A stretch of DNA of 64,000 bases from Gari tellinella (GCA_922989275.2 OV277861.1:39496623-39560622); one strand, 5' to 3'. Shown: positions 30,043 to 40,157, numbered from the stretch's first letter. Notes: generated by a model not told the origin, from the letters alone. Numbers and translations are program-made.

Positions 30043-30657
30043 TGAAAAAGGCGTGTGAATCGATCAGCTTTTTTGTGATAAAGACGTGAAACGTCGAAAG
30101 ATGAAGTTAATAACCGAGTCTGCTGAGAAGATACTGTTATAATGTCGACAACGTGCGAGAAATGCATGTTACGCGTTTTTCGTAGTTAGAGAGTCGATTT
30201 CCGTGTTTGATGATTCGGACCATGTCAATTTTGTAACTATCCGAATTCAAAGTCGCCAAAAAAATATTTGACACTGATTCTTTATATATTATTTATTTAA
30301 TCACCACTGAACACAATTTCTTTAGTGTGTTTTTTTTAACACTAATACACTAGAATTCCACATTGTTTTGGCAATTTTGAATCTATGATATATTATATAA
30401 TGATAATTCAAATGAGTATTCCCCCCACCATTCACTCAGAGTTACGAGAGTACCCATTAAAATACTTATTGAATTTGCAAAGGACTATATTGTAAAATAG
30501 TTCTTTGAGGTGCAAAAACTCACAACTTTTTCACTTCAAGGACATCTCTGAAAGAACATTGAATTTGAATTAAAATTCCATGGACCCGTCCCTACAGTGA
30601 GTATAATTCTGGTTACTAATTAATTCATCACTAATTTAGATAAATTTTATTTTTCAG
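30043..30657. other. AT-rich stretch, candidate intron
   Basis: No repeat family is recognised. It lies between candidate exons at 28111 and 30658. Confidence 0.35.
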
Positions 30658-30827
30658 AAACTATGTAAATGATGGAGTCAGGACAGAAAATGAAGGGAAA
30701 ACCCCATGATCTGGTTGAACTTTAATGTTGGATGGTTGTCTTGTGTGGTACAACACAGTCAGTGATGCTTTACAGCGGCGGGAGCCAGTCATCTATAATA
30801 ATTAATATGTGACCAAATCATCAAATG
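30658..30827 (+). ncRNA. Candidate internal exon
   Basis: It is bounded by TTTTATTTTTCAG on the left and ATG before GTAAGG on the right, both close to splice consensus. All frames contain stops. 170 bp is a normal exon length. Confidence 0.4.
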
Positions 30828-31408
30828 GTAAGGATTAGAACTCCAGATCAAGGCGTACCATTTTTTATCGAAGCGCACCACATATACTAGATATATCACG
30901 AAAATATTCAATTGTGTATTAGGTGTATTTGATGTTTGAATGATTTCAATAATATGACAAGCTTCCTAAAATAACAAGGTTAGCAGATTTAACAGGGGTC
31001 GTTTGTGATTTTGATATTGCTGCCGATAATTTTCCGTAGCGGTACGAAAAACTTCATATGGACAATCTAAAACCTCTTTTATCGCCGCGGCATTCGATGG
31101 TTTGCAGCTTCATTTTGTTTTTTTCGGAGTCTTACTGGGCGCTCATTGTTTTATGAATTATGCCGATAACCAGAAGCTAAAATATATCACGCGGAACGCC
31201 TCCTGTTTTATCGTTGGGGTGCACCAAAATGCAATTAGTTAATTTTGTCACCAGTTTTCGCGAATTTAATATACTGGCGTATCTATCAAATGCAGCGTAA
31301 AAGTTAACTTTTATTTAACGCAATCTAAACAAAATTAAAAGATTGAACAGGAAGTTCGGTTTTAATCCGATTTAATGATAAAACAAGTAGCTTACTGAAG
31401 TTAATGAT
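30828..31408. other. No repeat family recognised, candidate intron
   Basis: Two diverged direct phrases, ATTTTTTATCGAAGCGCACC near 30870 and GTTTTATCGTTGGGGTGCACC near 31210, may be an old duplication. Confidence 0.35.
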
Positions 31409-31625
31409 TTAAGATTTAGGACCCCTAATGAGATCAGACCACAATTGGTAGTCTAATTTCTATGTCGATCAGCCATTCTTGTCAACTGCCAAAGTGTTTC
31501 GAACCATGCATGTTTTAGCACAGTTCAGAACAGGTCGGCAGTTGATGAGAATGGCAGATCGCTCTCTGTAGAGTTCCAATATTGACCGAAATTGGCACGA
31601 TCTCATTAGGGGTACTCAACCTTAA
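31409..31625. mobile_element. Family G foldback element, TTAA flanked
   Basis: TTAAGATTTAGGACCCCTAA and TTAGGGGTACTCAACCTTAA are inverted. Pairing continues through GATCAGCCATTCTTGTC and GAGAATGGCAGATC. The length is 217 bp. The internal arms are long, so most of the element can fold. Confidence 0.75.
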
Positions 31626-31716
31626 GATCCATTTTGAAATTAATTCAGACTCAAGTTTTTTGTAATAAATATTTGAAGTCATATTTTAAATTTAGTGTCT
31701 CCTGATTGTCTTTTAG

Positions 31717-31914
31717 ATTATGTCAACACTTGATGTGGGAAAATATTGGCCAAGGTTTTACCAACAAGGCAGTGAATGAATGATGCCCGGTGACATGGAG
31801 ATCATCTTATGCTGGGAAACAAGTTACAACTAAAACCTTAGACATTTGATATGGATGTGTCATTAGAACTAGACTTATCCTGATCCTAGAATGGATTTGT
31901 TTAGGTAATTCTGT
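31717..31914 (+). ncRNA. Candidate internal exon
   Basis: It is preceded by TGATTGTCTTTTAG and followed by GTAATT. All frames contain stops. With the exons at 28111 and 30658 it suggests a spliced noncoding transcript on the plus strand. Confidence 0.35.
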
Positions 31915-31948
31915 AGGCCAAATTGAACATTACCTGTGCCATATTTGT

Positions 31949-32178
31949 TTAACCCTTTCCCTCATAGAAGCACCTTTTAGTGCATTTAGTTTATTCCTCC
32001 GCTGAAGACAATAGTTCCAATTTATAGTCATGAATATGTATCATAAGGAATATTTTCTATATTCAAGCAGGTGGTAGCTTAAAGCAGGCTGAAAGTGAAG
32101 CAGAATGCGCTTAAGGTGCATTCTGATTTACTTTCAACCTGCTTTAAGTATAGTCACCTATTTTCAAAAAGGGTAAAC
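31949..32178 (+). mobile_element. Family A element, right end worn
   Basis: TTAACCCTTTCCCTCATAGA on the left, palindrome at 32078-32148, then GTCACCTATTTTCAAAA and a degraded terminus. Confidence 0.75.
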
Positions 32179-32225
32179 TCTATCAACACAATTGACCTGT
32201 TTAAAATATACTAGTTACATAATTT

Positions 32226-32283
32226 GCAAACAGTGTAAACCCATTTCAGAGGGCTATTCTGATCAGGGTCTACACTGTTTGTT
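32226..32283. mobile_element. Family B hairpin, shortened tip
   Basis: GCAAACAGTGTAAACCC pairs with GGGTCTACACTGTTTG. The GAAGAC to GTAAAC/GTCTAC change affects both arms in part. Confidence 0.6.
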
Positions 32284-32625
32284 TGTGTAGAGCCGTATTT
32301 ATAAACTACCCAGAATTCCAAGTAGACATTGGTTCATATTTTTGTAACTAAAAGGATCTACAAGAGAACCTAATAACACACAAGAGTTACTTAGTGTTGA
32401 AATAGTTAATGAGCTAAAGTGTTTATGTCAAAGATAGAAATTTTCTGTTTGATAATCTGTAACCCATCAAATTTATATGAGGTTTTTAATAAGAAAATAG
32501 AATTCAAAGACAATGACTTGATAAATATCTCTGTAAATAATAAGTGTATAAATATTTGATTATACAATTGTACATTAGTTAAGACAGATTAAATATTTCC
32601 CTCATAGACACTTTTTTATGGCATT
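32284..32625. other. No recognised feature
   Basis: AT-rich spacer. Confidence 0.4.
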
Positions 32626-32685
32626 AACAAACTGAGAAGACCCAGATTTGACTGTTCCTGATCCGTGTTTGCTCTGTTTGTTTAT
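32626..32685. mobile_element. Family B hairpin remnant
   Basis: AACAAACTGAGAAGACCCAG and CCTGATCCGTGTTTGCTCTG are degraded arms. Confidence 0.45.
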
Positions 32686-32811
32686 CAAATTTTGCAGGTG
32701 TTATCCTGCTCTTTTTACTTGGATAAGAAATTCCCATTCCAAGTTCAAACTATGTATATTTCTGTCAAGTACTAATTTGATTATAATTGGAGCATGACAT
32801 TTTAACCATTA

Positions 32812-33005
32812 CTCCATAGTTTGTTTCAACTTTTGAAGACAAGTGACCACTTAAAGCAGGTTGAAAGTAAAGTAGAATGCACTTTAAGACACATTCAGCT
32901 TTAGTTAATTTCAACCTGCTTTAAGCTACCATCTGCTAGGATATAGGAAAAACGGAACTTTGGGGTCATAAGTTAAAGATGTATTTATGGGGTTATGTAG
33001 GTTAA
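32812..33005 (-). mobile_element. Family A element
   Basis: TTAACCATTACTCCATAG to TATGGGGTTATGTAGG with TTAA. The core near 32851-32931 has GCAGGTTGAAAGTAAAG and a disturbed right arm. The AT-rich arm is partly deleted. Confidence 0.75.
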
Positions 33006-33185
33006 AGCAGGTTGAAAGTAAAGCAGAATGCACTGTAAGGTGCATTGTTTTGATTTCAGGCTACCATCTGCTAGGATAAAGAAAATATTTCTTATGAAGC
33101 ACATTCATGTCTGTATAAACTATTTTCTTCAGCAGACTAATACATTAAAGGTGTAAAAAGGCATATTTATGGTTGAATGGGTTAA
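33002..33185 (-). mobile_element. Family A, first part missing
   Basis: It starts at the shared TTAA directly with the core (AAAGCAGGTTGAAAG) and ends GGTTGAATGGGTTAA. This is the pattern left when a copy inserts at the TTAA bordering the core, although the expected left remainder before 32812 is not visible. Confidence 0.65.
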
Positions 33186-33380
33186 AGAAATAGTGCTGTT
33201 GGGGAACGATTTCAGGTTTGTTCTTGGAGATATTTTATCATACGAGACACATTATAAGACATTTGGTTTCTAGGACAGCATCAAAGTGTGTGATTATGTA
33301 AGTTAAATTGATTAATATGTTACTTTTTTAATTAAAAAGTTTAATGATATGCACTTTTTTGGTTGTTTATCTATTTTCAG

Positions 33381-33600
33381 TAGCTCTTGGAGTTTTTTTT
33401 TGCGCAATCCTTGATGGAAGTTGTGATGGGCATGCCTAATTTGACTGCAAAATTAAAAGAGGATGTTCTAAAGTCAAATTCTACCCAAAATAGATTTTGC
33501 AAAGCTTCTACCCTGAATATTCCCCTTCCTTTACTACTTATTCTGCATCAAAATTTCAGCCCCAAAGAAAATTCCGCTTCATTTGCATATCCTAATTCCG
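33381..33600 (+). ncRNA. Candidate downstream exon start
   Basis: It follows TGTTTATCTATTTTCAG. A 72-codon frame begins at 33387 and runs into the GGCGG array, but has no recognisable domain. No donor site is evident before the array. Confidence 0.25.
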
Positions 33601-33988
33601 CCTGAAGATTTTCCGCCTCATTTACATATTTCGCCCCAAATTCCGCCCCGTTTCCGCCTGGAATCCGCCCGGAATATATTCCGCCTCATTTGCATATCTT
33701 AATTCCGCCTGGAAGATTTTCCGCCTCATTTACATATTTCGCCCCAAATTCCGCCCCGTTTCCGCCTGGAATCCGCCCAGAATTTTTTCCGCCTGAAATT
33801 TTTTCCGCCCGTAAAATGTGCCTCATTTACATATTCCGCCCCGAATTCCGCCCCGTTTCCGCCTGGAATCCGCCCGGAATTTATTCTTTATTTCATATAA
33901 GTGGAAACAGGCGGAAATGCAGGCGGAATAGGATGTGAGATTCCGCCCCAATTCCGGGCGGAACATTTCGTACAGGTAGCAGCACTGA
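33595..33988 (-). repeat. GGCGGAATT array, right arm with 108 bp period
   Basis: TCCGCC recurs about 20 times. A higher-order unit containing CATTTACATATT repeats at 33619, 33727 and 33834. The array ends TTCCGGGCGGAACATTTCG, then TACAGGTAGCAGCACTG, the inverted counterpart of the lead-in at 26188. ORFs here are repeat translations. Confidence 0.75.
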
Positions 33989-34136
33989 GTTAAACTCAGG
34001 ATCCTGAGTCTGTCTGTACCTGTGGTCATTTAAACACCGTAATAAACATTCACCTAGTTGTCATAGCAGACGATGCATTATAAGACATGCACATTACAAA
34101 AATCTTTAGGGTCTTTAAGCGCTGCAGGTTTCTGCT

Positions 34137-34202
34137 TAATGCATGGCAATGGTAATGCAGAAACTCCATAATTAGCTTTCTGCATTACTTTATTCTACAT
34201 TA
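34137..34202. mobile_element. Family F type hairpin
   Basis: AATGCATGGCAATGGTAATG pairs imperfectly with TGCATTACTTTATTCTAC. The tip is AACTCCATAATTAGC. Confidence 0.55.
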
Positions 34203-34224
34203 ACCTGAAAGTCCGAGCCTGCAG

Positions 34225-34406
34225 TACTACAGTACTTTGATTCTATAATATATTGCACCATGACAAACAGTGAAGTCCCTGGTTAGAGGGCTCCTGCATG
34301 AGCCCTCTAACCAGGGACTTCACTGTTTGCATTAGACAAGTGTACTCTTCACAGGTACACTTTTGGTAGAGGACGCATATATGCATCACTAGGGCTCAAT
34401 GAGTTA
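34225..34406 (-). mobile_element. Family B element with rewritten, still perfect hairpin
   Basis: The palindrome at 34264-34329 reads CAAACAGTGAAGTCCCTGG and its exact complement. The family norm GACCCAGATCAG is changed to GTCCCTGGTTAG in both arms. The right shell ends TAGGGCTCAATGAGTTAA and a short family A end (CTTCAGTGGAGGAAC) follows. Confidence 0.8.
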
Positions 34407-34436
34407 AGTGGAACTATTTTCTTCAGTGGAGGAACA

Positions 34437-34883
34437 TATGCACCAACATACTGATAGAGATGACCTGCACTGATGACTTATAATGGATGTTAAAGGTTAT
34501 GGTTTATTGAATGTCCTATAGGTATATTGACTGTGAACAATACAGCTTACATGACAAAATTAGTCGGCATGTCCCAGTATCAATGCACATGCTTATGAAT
34601 GTTAATATCTTCTTTTGATCTTTTCAAGAAACATGATCATCAATTAAACATCAAACTCGGAAAAACAACTTTATATGACTATAATGAAGTATATGTTAAA
34701 AATGTCCAAGTGTTTCTCCTTTCTGTTGTCACCAATACAATGCTCCCCTCCCATAATGGCCCTCTGAACAACTATTCCTCCCAACAACAACGCTTGCTGA
34801 TCTATGTTCCCCAGAAATGTATATTCATTTTTACCCAAAATAAAATGCTGCCTTAAATACACAAGAATAATGGTTATTAAATT
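34437..34883. other. No recognised feature
   Basis: An 85-codon plus-strand frame (34599-34856) is overlapped by minus-strand frames and shows no recognisable domain or splice context. Confidence 0.4.
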
Positions 34884-34945
34884 TGTAAACAGTTTGAATT
34901 CAGATCAGCAACCAGTATCATCTGATCAGAATCAAAACCATTTGA
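34884..34945. mobile_element. Family C hairpin, diverged
   Basis: GTAAACAGTTTGAATTCAGATC pairs with GATCAGAATCAAAACCATTTG, with tip ACCAGTATCATC. Confidence 0.6.
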
Positions 34946-35150
34946 CAATTATACTTAATTACGATGATTCTTTAGTCAAATTTAACTAAAATCTAAGCTT
35001 CAGAAATGAAAGTAGCTGTTTAAAGCAGATGACATCATGACAATGAAGGGGTTAATATTGTGTCATGTTTGTTTCCTAGCATAATATATTATTATTACGA
35101 CACATAATGGATCCACATCAAACATCAATTAAACTACCATATTATAGCAA

Positions 35151-35615
35151 TTAACCCAATGGCTGTTTCTAGTGTTGCAGATATGTGACCACTTAAAGCA
35201 GGTTGAAAGTAAAGCAGAATGCGCCTTATGCCGCAATCTGCTTTACTTTCAGCCTGCTTTAACCCATTACCCCATAGCCTTGTTCTAGTTTTGAAGAATT
35301 AAGTAGGTTGAAAGTCAAGCAGAATGCGCCAGAAGGCTTTACTTTCAGCCTGCTTTACGCTATAATCTGCTAGAAAATAGAATATATTTTTTATCATAAA
35401 CATTCATGACCGTATAAAGTGAAACTATTTTCTTCAATGGAGGAATAAATCAAAGGCGTAAAAATGCGTATTTATGGGGTAACGGTAATATCTGCTAGAA
35501 TATAAAAAATATTTCTTAGGATTTTTATTTGTGACAGTATAAATTGAAACTATATTCTTCAGTGGAGGAATTAATTAAAGGCGTAAAAAGGCATATTTAT
35601 GGGGCAATGGGTTAA
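35151..35615 (-). mobile_element. Family A copy split at its hairpin border
   Basis: The left half (TTAACCCAATGGCTG, palindrome 35192-35262) stops at the TTAA closing the hairpin. Another A copy follows. The right half resumes at about 35489 with TATCTGCTAGAATATA and ends GGGGCAATGGGTTAA. Confidence 0.8.
35259..35488 (-). mobile_element. Family A inserted in the preceding copy
   Basis: TTAACCCATTACCCCATAGC to TTTATGGGGTAACGGTAA. Its own core has lost part of the tip (GCGCCAGAAGGC). The right TTAA is worn. Confidence 0.8.
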
Positions 35616-35800
35616 ATTAGTATCTATGAGACATAAAGTTAATCGGTATATAATATTTTTCTGTGCAATTTACTCATTTTCCCATGTTGCAGCTTCAATG
35701 AATACGCTAACACAAGATAAGGTATTGTTTTCTCCTATCAAAAGGTAAAGAGAATCGTAGCAACATTTAGCAACTCATAGGCAAATATTGTGAATTGTAG

Positions 35801-35864
35801 CAAACAGTTTGGATCAAGATGAGATGCTGAGTAACTCGGCATCTCATCTGGATCAAAACTGTTT
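35801..35864. mobile_element. Family C hairpin, nearly perfect
   Basis: CAAACAGTTTGGATCAAGATG pairs with CATCTGGATCAAAACTGTTTG, with tip GATGCTGAGTAACTCGGCATC. The inner arm GACGCCGC is replaced by GATGCTGAG on both sides. Confidence 0.7.
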
Positions 35865-35974
35865 GACACCCTAATAACATTATGATCACAAGAATTCAAG
35901 AGAAACTGCAGGATGAAATAATTGGGTCAAGACAACAAACTTTCCAGGCGAAAAACGTATTGACGCAAGGTTTA

Positions 35975-36180
35975 CAGTAAAACCTCTCTATAACGACCAC
36001 TAAAATGATGGCTTATTGATTGTTTAAAAGACAGCTGGCAGCTTAAAGCAAGGTGACAGAAAAACAGAAAGCTCCTATATGAGCTTTCTGTTTTACTGTC
36101 ACCTTGCTTTAAGCAGTCCACTTGCAGTAAACACCTAATAATTTACACAATCTGGTGGCCGTTATAGAGAGATTCTACTG
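35975..36180. mobile_element. Complete family F (pogo-like) element, TA flanked
   Basis: The left end CAGTAAAACCTCTCTATAAC and the right end GTTATAGAGAGATTCTACTG are inverted, with TA on both sides (35973-35974 and 36181-36182). The centre is a palindrome at 36041-36114 starting GCTTAAAGCAAGG, with tip GCTCCTATATGAGC. The core is homologous to that of family A although the ends and target site differ. It is nonautonomous. Confidence 0.85.
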
Positions 36181-36384
36181 TATAGTTGAAATTGTGTCGT
36201 AGCATACTACAGTACACAGGTAAACCTTTATTTCACATTTGAAATATAAGATGCCAGAATGTCTAATTACACGGATGGTTGGTCTTAACATACTGAACCA
36301 CATGCATACGAGCTGTCCTTGTATCAACAGGGGGTACTACTACACACACACTGTCTTCTGTACTGATGTACCCTTCCTCAATCT

Positions 36385-36792
36385 CGTTATATGGTAAGTG
36401 ATCCTGGTCTAAAGGAAACACGCTGGACTAGTAATACTGGGGTCCCTAGTTCGAGCTGGACAGTACCAAATGAAATTACCCTCTGATCAGTCTGCATTTT
36501 CGATTGGTGGAGTTTGAGACTTCATTACCGTGAATGCCTTTAAACAAAACACCAGCGAGACACGGTGCTACATGTATGTTGATTGATGGGAGTAATGTGA
36601 TTGCCATTTTGGGGGCTGTCTTTTATATGTTTATTCATGTTTATTTTAGATCTTATTGTAGTTATTTTGTCTTTTCTTGCTTTGTAGGTACATTTGTGTA
36701 ATTTCATGTGAAGCGCTTTTGAACGCACTTACCCCTGTGTGAAAAGAGCGCTATATAAATCTGGTATAATAATAATAATAATAATAATAATT
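36385..36792 (+). mobile_element. tRNA-derived SINE with ATA tail
   Basis: A-box-like CTGGTCTAAAGGAAACACGC and B-box-like GGTCCCTAGTTCGAGCTGG form the head. A body of about 270 bp follows. The end GCGCTATATAAATCTGG runs into ATA repeats (36766-36791). Confidence 0.65.
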
Positions 36793-36866
36793 TTGCAATG
36801 CATTAAGAAATCAACACTTAGCAATCTATATAGCTACCGCTGCGGTTAGTCAAAAATAGAATGGAC

Positions 36867-37300
36867 CTAACCCATTATACACATTTTTGTGCATTTTAAT
36901 TTATTCCTCCAATCAAAAAAAAAAAATCGAATATATCGGTATGCAGCATGCAGCCATGAATATATATCATAAGAAATATTTTCTATTTTCTAACAGTAGC
37001 TTAAGGCAGGCTGAAAGTAAAGCAGAAGGGGCATTCTGCTTTACTTTCAACCTGCTTTAACCCATTACCCCATAGCATCTTTCTAGTTATGAAAACGGGT
37101 GACTTACCTAAAGCAGGTTGAAAGTAAAGCAGAACGCGCCTTAGGGCGCATTCTGCTTTTATTTTCAGCCTGCTTTTAGCTATCATCTGATAGAATATAG
37201 AATCTGTTTATTTTGCTACATATTCCTGACTGTATTTTATAGGGTTAATTGGTCACCAGTATCTCCAATACTAGAAAAGGGGCTATGGAGTAAAGGGTTA
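36867..37300 (+). mobile_element. Family A copy split by another family A
   Basis: CTAACCCATTATACAC, AT-rich arm and palindrome 37000-37060 with shortened tip, ending at TTAA. The sequence resumes after 37248 with TTGGTCACCAGTATCTCC and ends ATGGAGTAAAGGGTTA. Confidence 0.8.
37057..37248 (-). mobile_element. Family A inserted at hairpin border, truncated
   Basis: TTAACCCATTACCCCATAGC, palindrome near 37108-37180, then GATAGAATATAG. The last part is deleted (TATTTTATAGGG, then TTAA). Confidence 0.8.
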
Positions 37301-37511
37301 TCGTCATACAGTAAACAATGACTACCTGACACACAAGAGAGACAGTCAGTCACATCAAAGTGGGCTGAATACAACAAGACAGAGGATGTCATTTAATGTA
37401 AATTGCATGTTGTTAAATTTGCACTTCATGTTTCCCACAGCCAGAGTTTGAATCGTCTCCCAAACGTAATTACAGAAAGTGCACTATCTGTTACTCTCAA
37501 TATCGTCAATC

Positions 37512-37655
37512 TATAAACTCTTTTCTCTCCCGAAACTTCAAATGGACGATTCAAATGTCAAATTTGGTAATGGTCTAGTCCATTTTTTTATTATTTCGAA
37601 TTGTTTTCAACAATGTATGCAAAATGACAAACAGTGCTTGATACTGATTAGTCAT
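37512..37655 (-). mobile_element. Family B left part
   Basis: ACTCTTTTCTCTCCCGAAAC, CTTCAAATGGACG and GACAAACAGTGC are present. The hairpin breaks after about 15 bases. Confidence 0.55.
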
Positions 37656-37823
37656 TTGAACAAAATTGAATACATGTAATATTACTCCGTTGCAAAGTTT
37701 TAAATTCCTTAATTATACTCAGAATTAAATTATCAAAATTTATAATCTTAAATATTTGTTTTCATTTTCCATATTTTATAGCTTCCGGTCTATATAATGC
37801 ATTGCCTTTGCGTTGAATTTTTC

Positions 37824-38073
37824 TTAACCCATTATCCAATAGCCTGTTTCTAGTATTGAAGATACATACAACCACTTAAGCAGGTTGAAAGTAAAGCAGA
37901 ATGCGCCTACGCATTCTGCTTTACTTTCAACCTGCTTTAAGCTTACCAGCTGCTAGAACATAGAAAATAGTTCTTATAATACATATTCATGACTGTATAA
38001 ATTGGAACTATTTTCTTCAGTGGAGGAATAAACTAAATGTACTAAAAGGTGCTTCTATGGGGGAATGGGTTAA
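37824..38073 (-). mobile_element. Complete family A element
   Basis: This is 250 bp from TTAA to TTAA, with the palindrome at 37875-37942 and a short tip (GCGCCTACGC). Confidence 0.85.
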
Positions 38074-38137
38074 ACGGGTAATAATAACATATTCTTCACC
38101 CACACTCCACAGCAGCTAAAGGAAATTTATGGCAAAC

Positions 38138-38331
38138 CGGGATTCCAGATAAGGGGGAGTAATCTGAACAAATCCAACATTTTCTCACTTTAATACAGCA
38201 CCAAACCCTATGGTGCTACTACTCGTTAGAACCGCCTCGAAGAGACGATTCTAATTAGTAGTGATACCATAGGGTTTAAAGCAGAAATAAAGATTTTAGA
38301 TTTTGAAATACTCCCCTTATCTGGAGCCCTG
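38138..38331 (+). mobile_element. Family D element with 6 bp duplication
   Basis: GCAAAC flanks both sides (38132-38137 and 38332-38337). The left terminus is worn (CGGGATTCCAGATAAG) and the right is TTATCTGGAGCCCTG. Confidence 0.85.
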
Positions 38332-38533
38332 GCAAACAAGCCCAACAAGCCCTATTTTGTATGACATATAGCTCACGGAACACCAACATTGAGTCTGTAA
38401 TATCAACTCAGAGAACTAGAAACCGGAAATATAACAGCACCGTTAATGGTCGCAATTTACTTGGGAGAGACATCCTGTCACTGAGTGGTACATGGGAACT
38501 GTAACTATACGTAACCTATGAATTTAGGTGCAT

Positions 38534-38777
38534 TTAACCCTTTCCTCCCTGAAACCTCAAACGGACAATTCTAGTTTTCAATTTAGTCAAGTCCATTTTT
38601 TATATTTTAGGGTAGATTTTTACAATATATGACAAACAGTGTAGACCCTGATCAGAGGGCTCCTTAAGGAGCCCTCTGGTTAGGGTCTGCACTGTTTGCA
38701 TAGGATAAGTGTACTCCTCACAGGTACATTGTTTGCAAATGACGCATATATGAGTGACTATAGGGCTCAAAGAGTTA
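38534..38777 (-). mobile_element. Complete family B element
   Basis: TTAACCCTTTCCTCCCTG to GGGCTCAAAGAGTTAA. The hairpin is at 38633-38698 with tip CTCCTTAAGGAG. Confidence 0.85.
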
Positions 38778-38879
38778 ATTCAGTTACAGTGTTGTAATAA
38801 AACATACAAGTGCAGCAATCATCCCTTTAATAAAGCATTAAACAGCCAGCTCAAACAGCAACAGAAGCACCTTTATTTG

Positions 38880-39018
38880 AGCTAATTACACCTTAAATAC
38901 TTCTTTTTTACGCCTTTCTTTTATTCGGAATTTCCTCCAATATATATTTTAAGTCTTCTTTAAACAGTAATGAATATGCACCTTCACAGTAGAAGAAGGT
39001 TATGGAGTAATGGGTTAA
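38880..39018 (+). mobile_element. Family A with core deleted
   Basis: ACACCTTAAATACTTC, ACGCCTTTC, AATGAATATGCACC and the terminus GTTATGGAGTAATGGGTTAA are present. No hairpin remains. Confidence 0.55.
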
Positions 39019-39690
39019 CTGCCATGGTAGTTACAGTTCCTTCACCCACTATCGGATCCTCTTCGCTCGTCCATCTGGAACCCTTAGCGAAAAGGGATTA
39101 TAAAGTCTTAAAAGATAAGCAATTTAAATAGTAACTGGGAGATACATTGAATGAATATGGAGAAAAAATAGTTTTCTAACTGAAAATAACACTTAAAGTA
39201 ATCAAACAACTTCATTGTTTAAACAAATACCAGTTATTCAAACTAACCTTCGGCTGTAAATGCAGCGCCGCGAATTCCTATCATGACGGAAGTGTGACGT
39301 CATCATCTGGGTAACAAAGGCGCTTGTAAACAATCGGGTCTAATTTATACTGCATGTGAAAGGTCAATTTCCAGACACTCGCTACACGTAATAAACATTT
39401 AGAGTTATATTGGAAAATGTGTTATTTGAAATAATTTTACAAAGGGACATTAAAAAAATAAGGTACATGGTTAATTTTGGTACTCATTTTTCGAAAATAT
39501 AATTTTCTTCAAAGTTTCACTAAAATTCCAAGTTTTTTTCAGCATTTTTCTCGGCTATTATGCTGCACGCATCTATTTCCTAACCGGAACCGCTTTTGCG
39601 ATGACGTAAGCAAACCGCACACACTTTATCAAGCGTTTTTGTGAAGCTTCCGGATTGGTAGGAAGGGTCCGGTTATGGAGAATGGAGGAT
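39019..39690. other. No recognised family, CpG-containing patch
   Basis: Near 39250-39310 and 39590-39620 there are CpG-rich patches with GTGACGTCATC and GATGACGTAAG, CRE/ATF-like sites in opposite orientation. They may be two ends of an old element or a regulatory patch. I cannot decide. Confidence 0.3.
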
Positions 39691-39763
39691 ACATCCTAGC
39701 TGACACAGGGCCATCTAAATAGCTCACCTTGAGCCTTTGGCTCAGCTAGGTGAGCTAAAAAGG
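39690..39763 (+). mobile_element. Family H right end only
   Basis: CACAGGGCCATC, then AATAGCTCACC, a hairpin TTGAGCCTTTGGCTCAG, and AGGTGAGCTAAAAA. It keeps the family 3' fold with a different stem sequence. Confidence 0.7.
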
Positions 39764-40091
39764 ATGGCAACTAAAACTTTAACAAAATCCCCCACCTGTC
39801 TATATATAAAAACAAATATCATGCCAAACTATCAAACATTTTCTTCTGTTTCCTAAATCATTATAAGCCATACAAGTCATGTTCTACAAAGAGGCCAATT
39901 TTCTAACCAAGAGCTAGTCAGAAGGTGGATGGGTGGGGAACCAAGTACGTATTACCGGTACTTCACATTGATTTTGTTTGTTGTTACTTTTAGAATAAGA
40001 AATATTTCTGTAACTACAGACAAAACCTTTATGAGGCAACTAATTTCCACTTAATAATGCCTGGGTATCGGTAACATAAGTTGGCAAATTC
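39764..40091. other. No recognised feature
   Basis: AT-rich spacer. Confidence 0.4.
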
Positions 40092-40157
40092 TAATGCAGA
40101 ACTTAAGTAATGCAGAAAGCTCATTGGAGCTTTCTGCATTACTTATGTACTGCATTA
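40092..40157. mobile_element. Family F type hairpin, nearly perfect
   Basis: TAATGCAGAACTTAAGTAATG pairs with CATTACTTATGTACTGCATTA, with tip GCTCATTGGAGC. Confidence 0.7.

Noticed and set aside
39250..39620. Second CpG promoter
   Set aside because: Two CRE-like sites in inverted orientation are suggestive, but no splice site or exon-like block follows. It may be ends of an old repeat.
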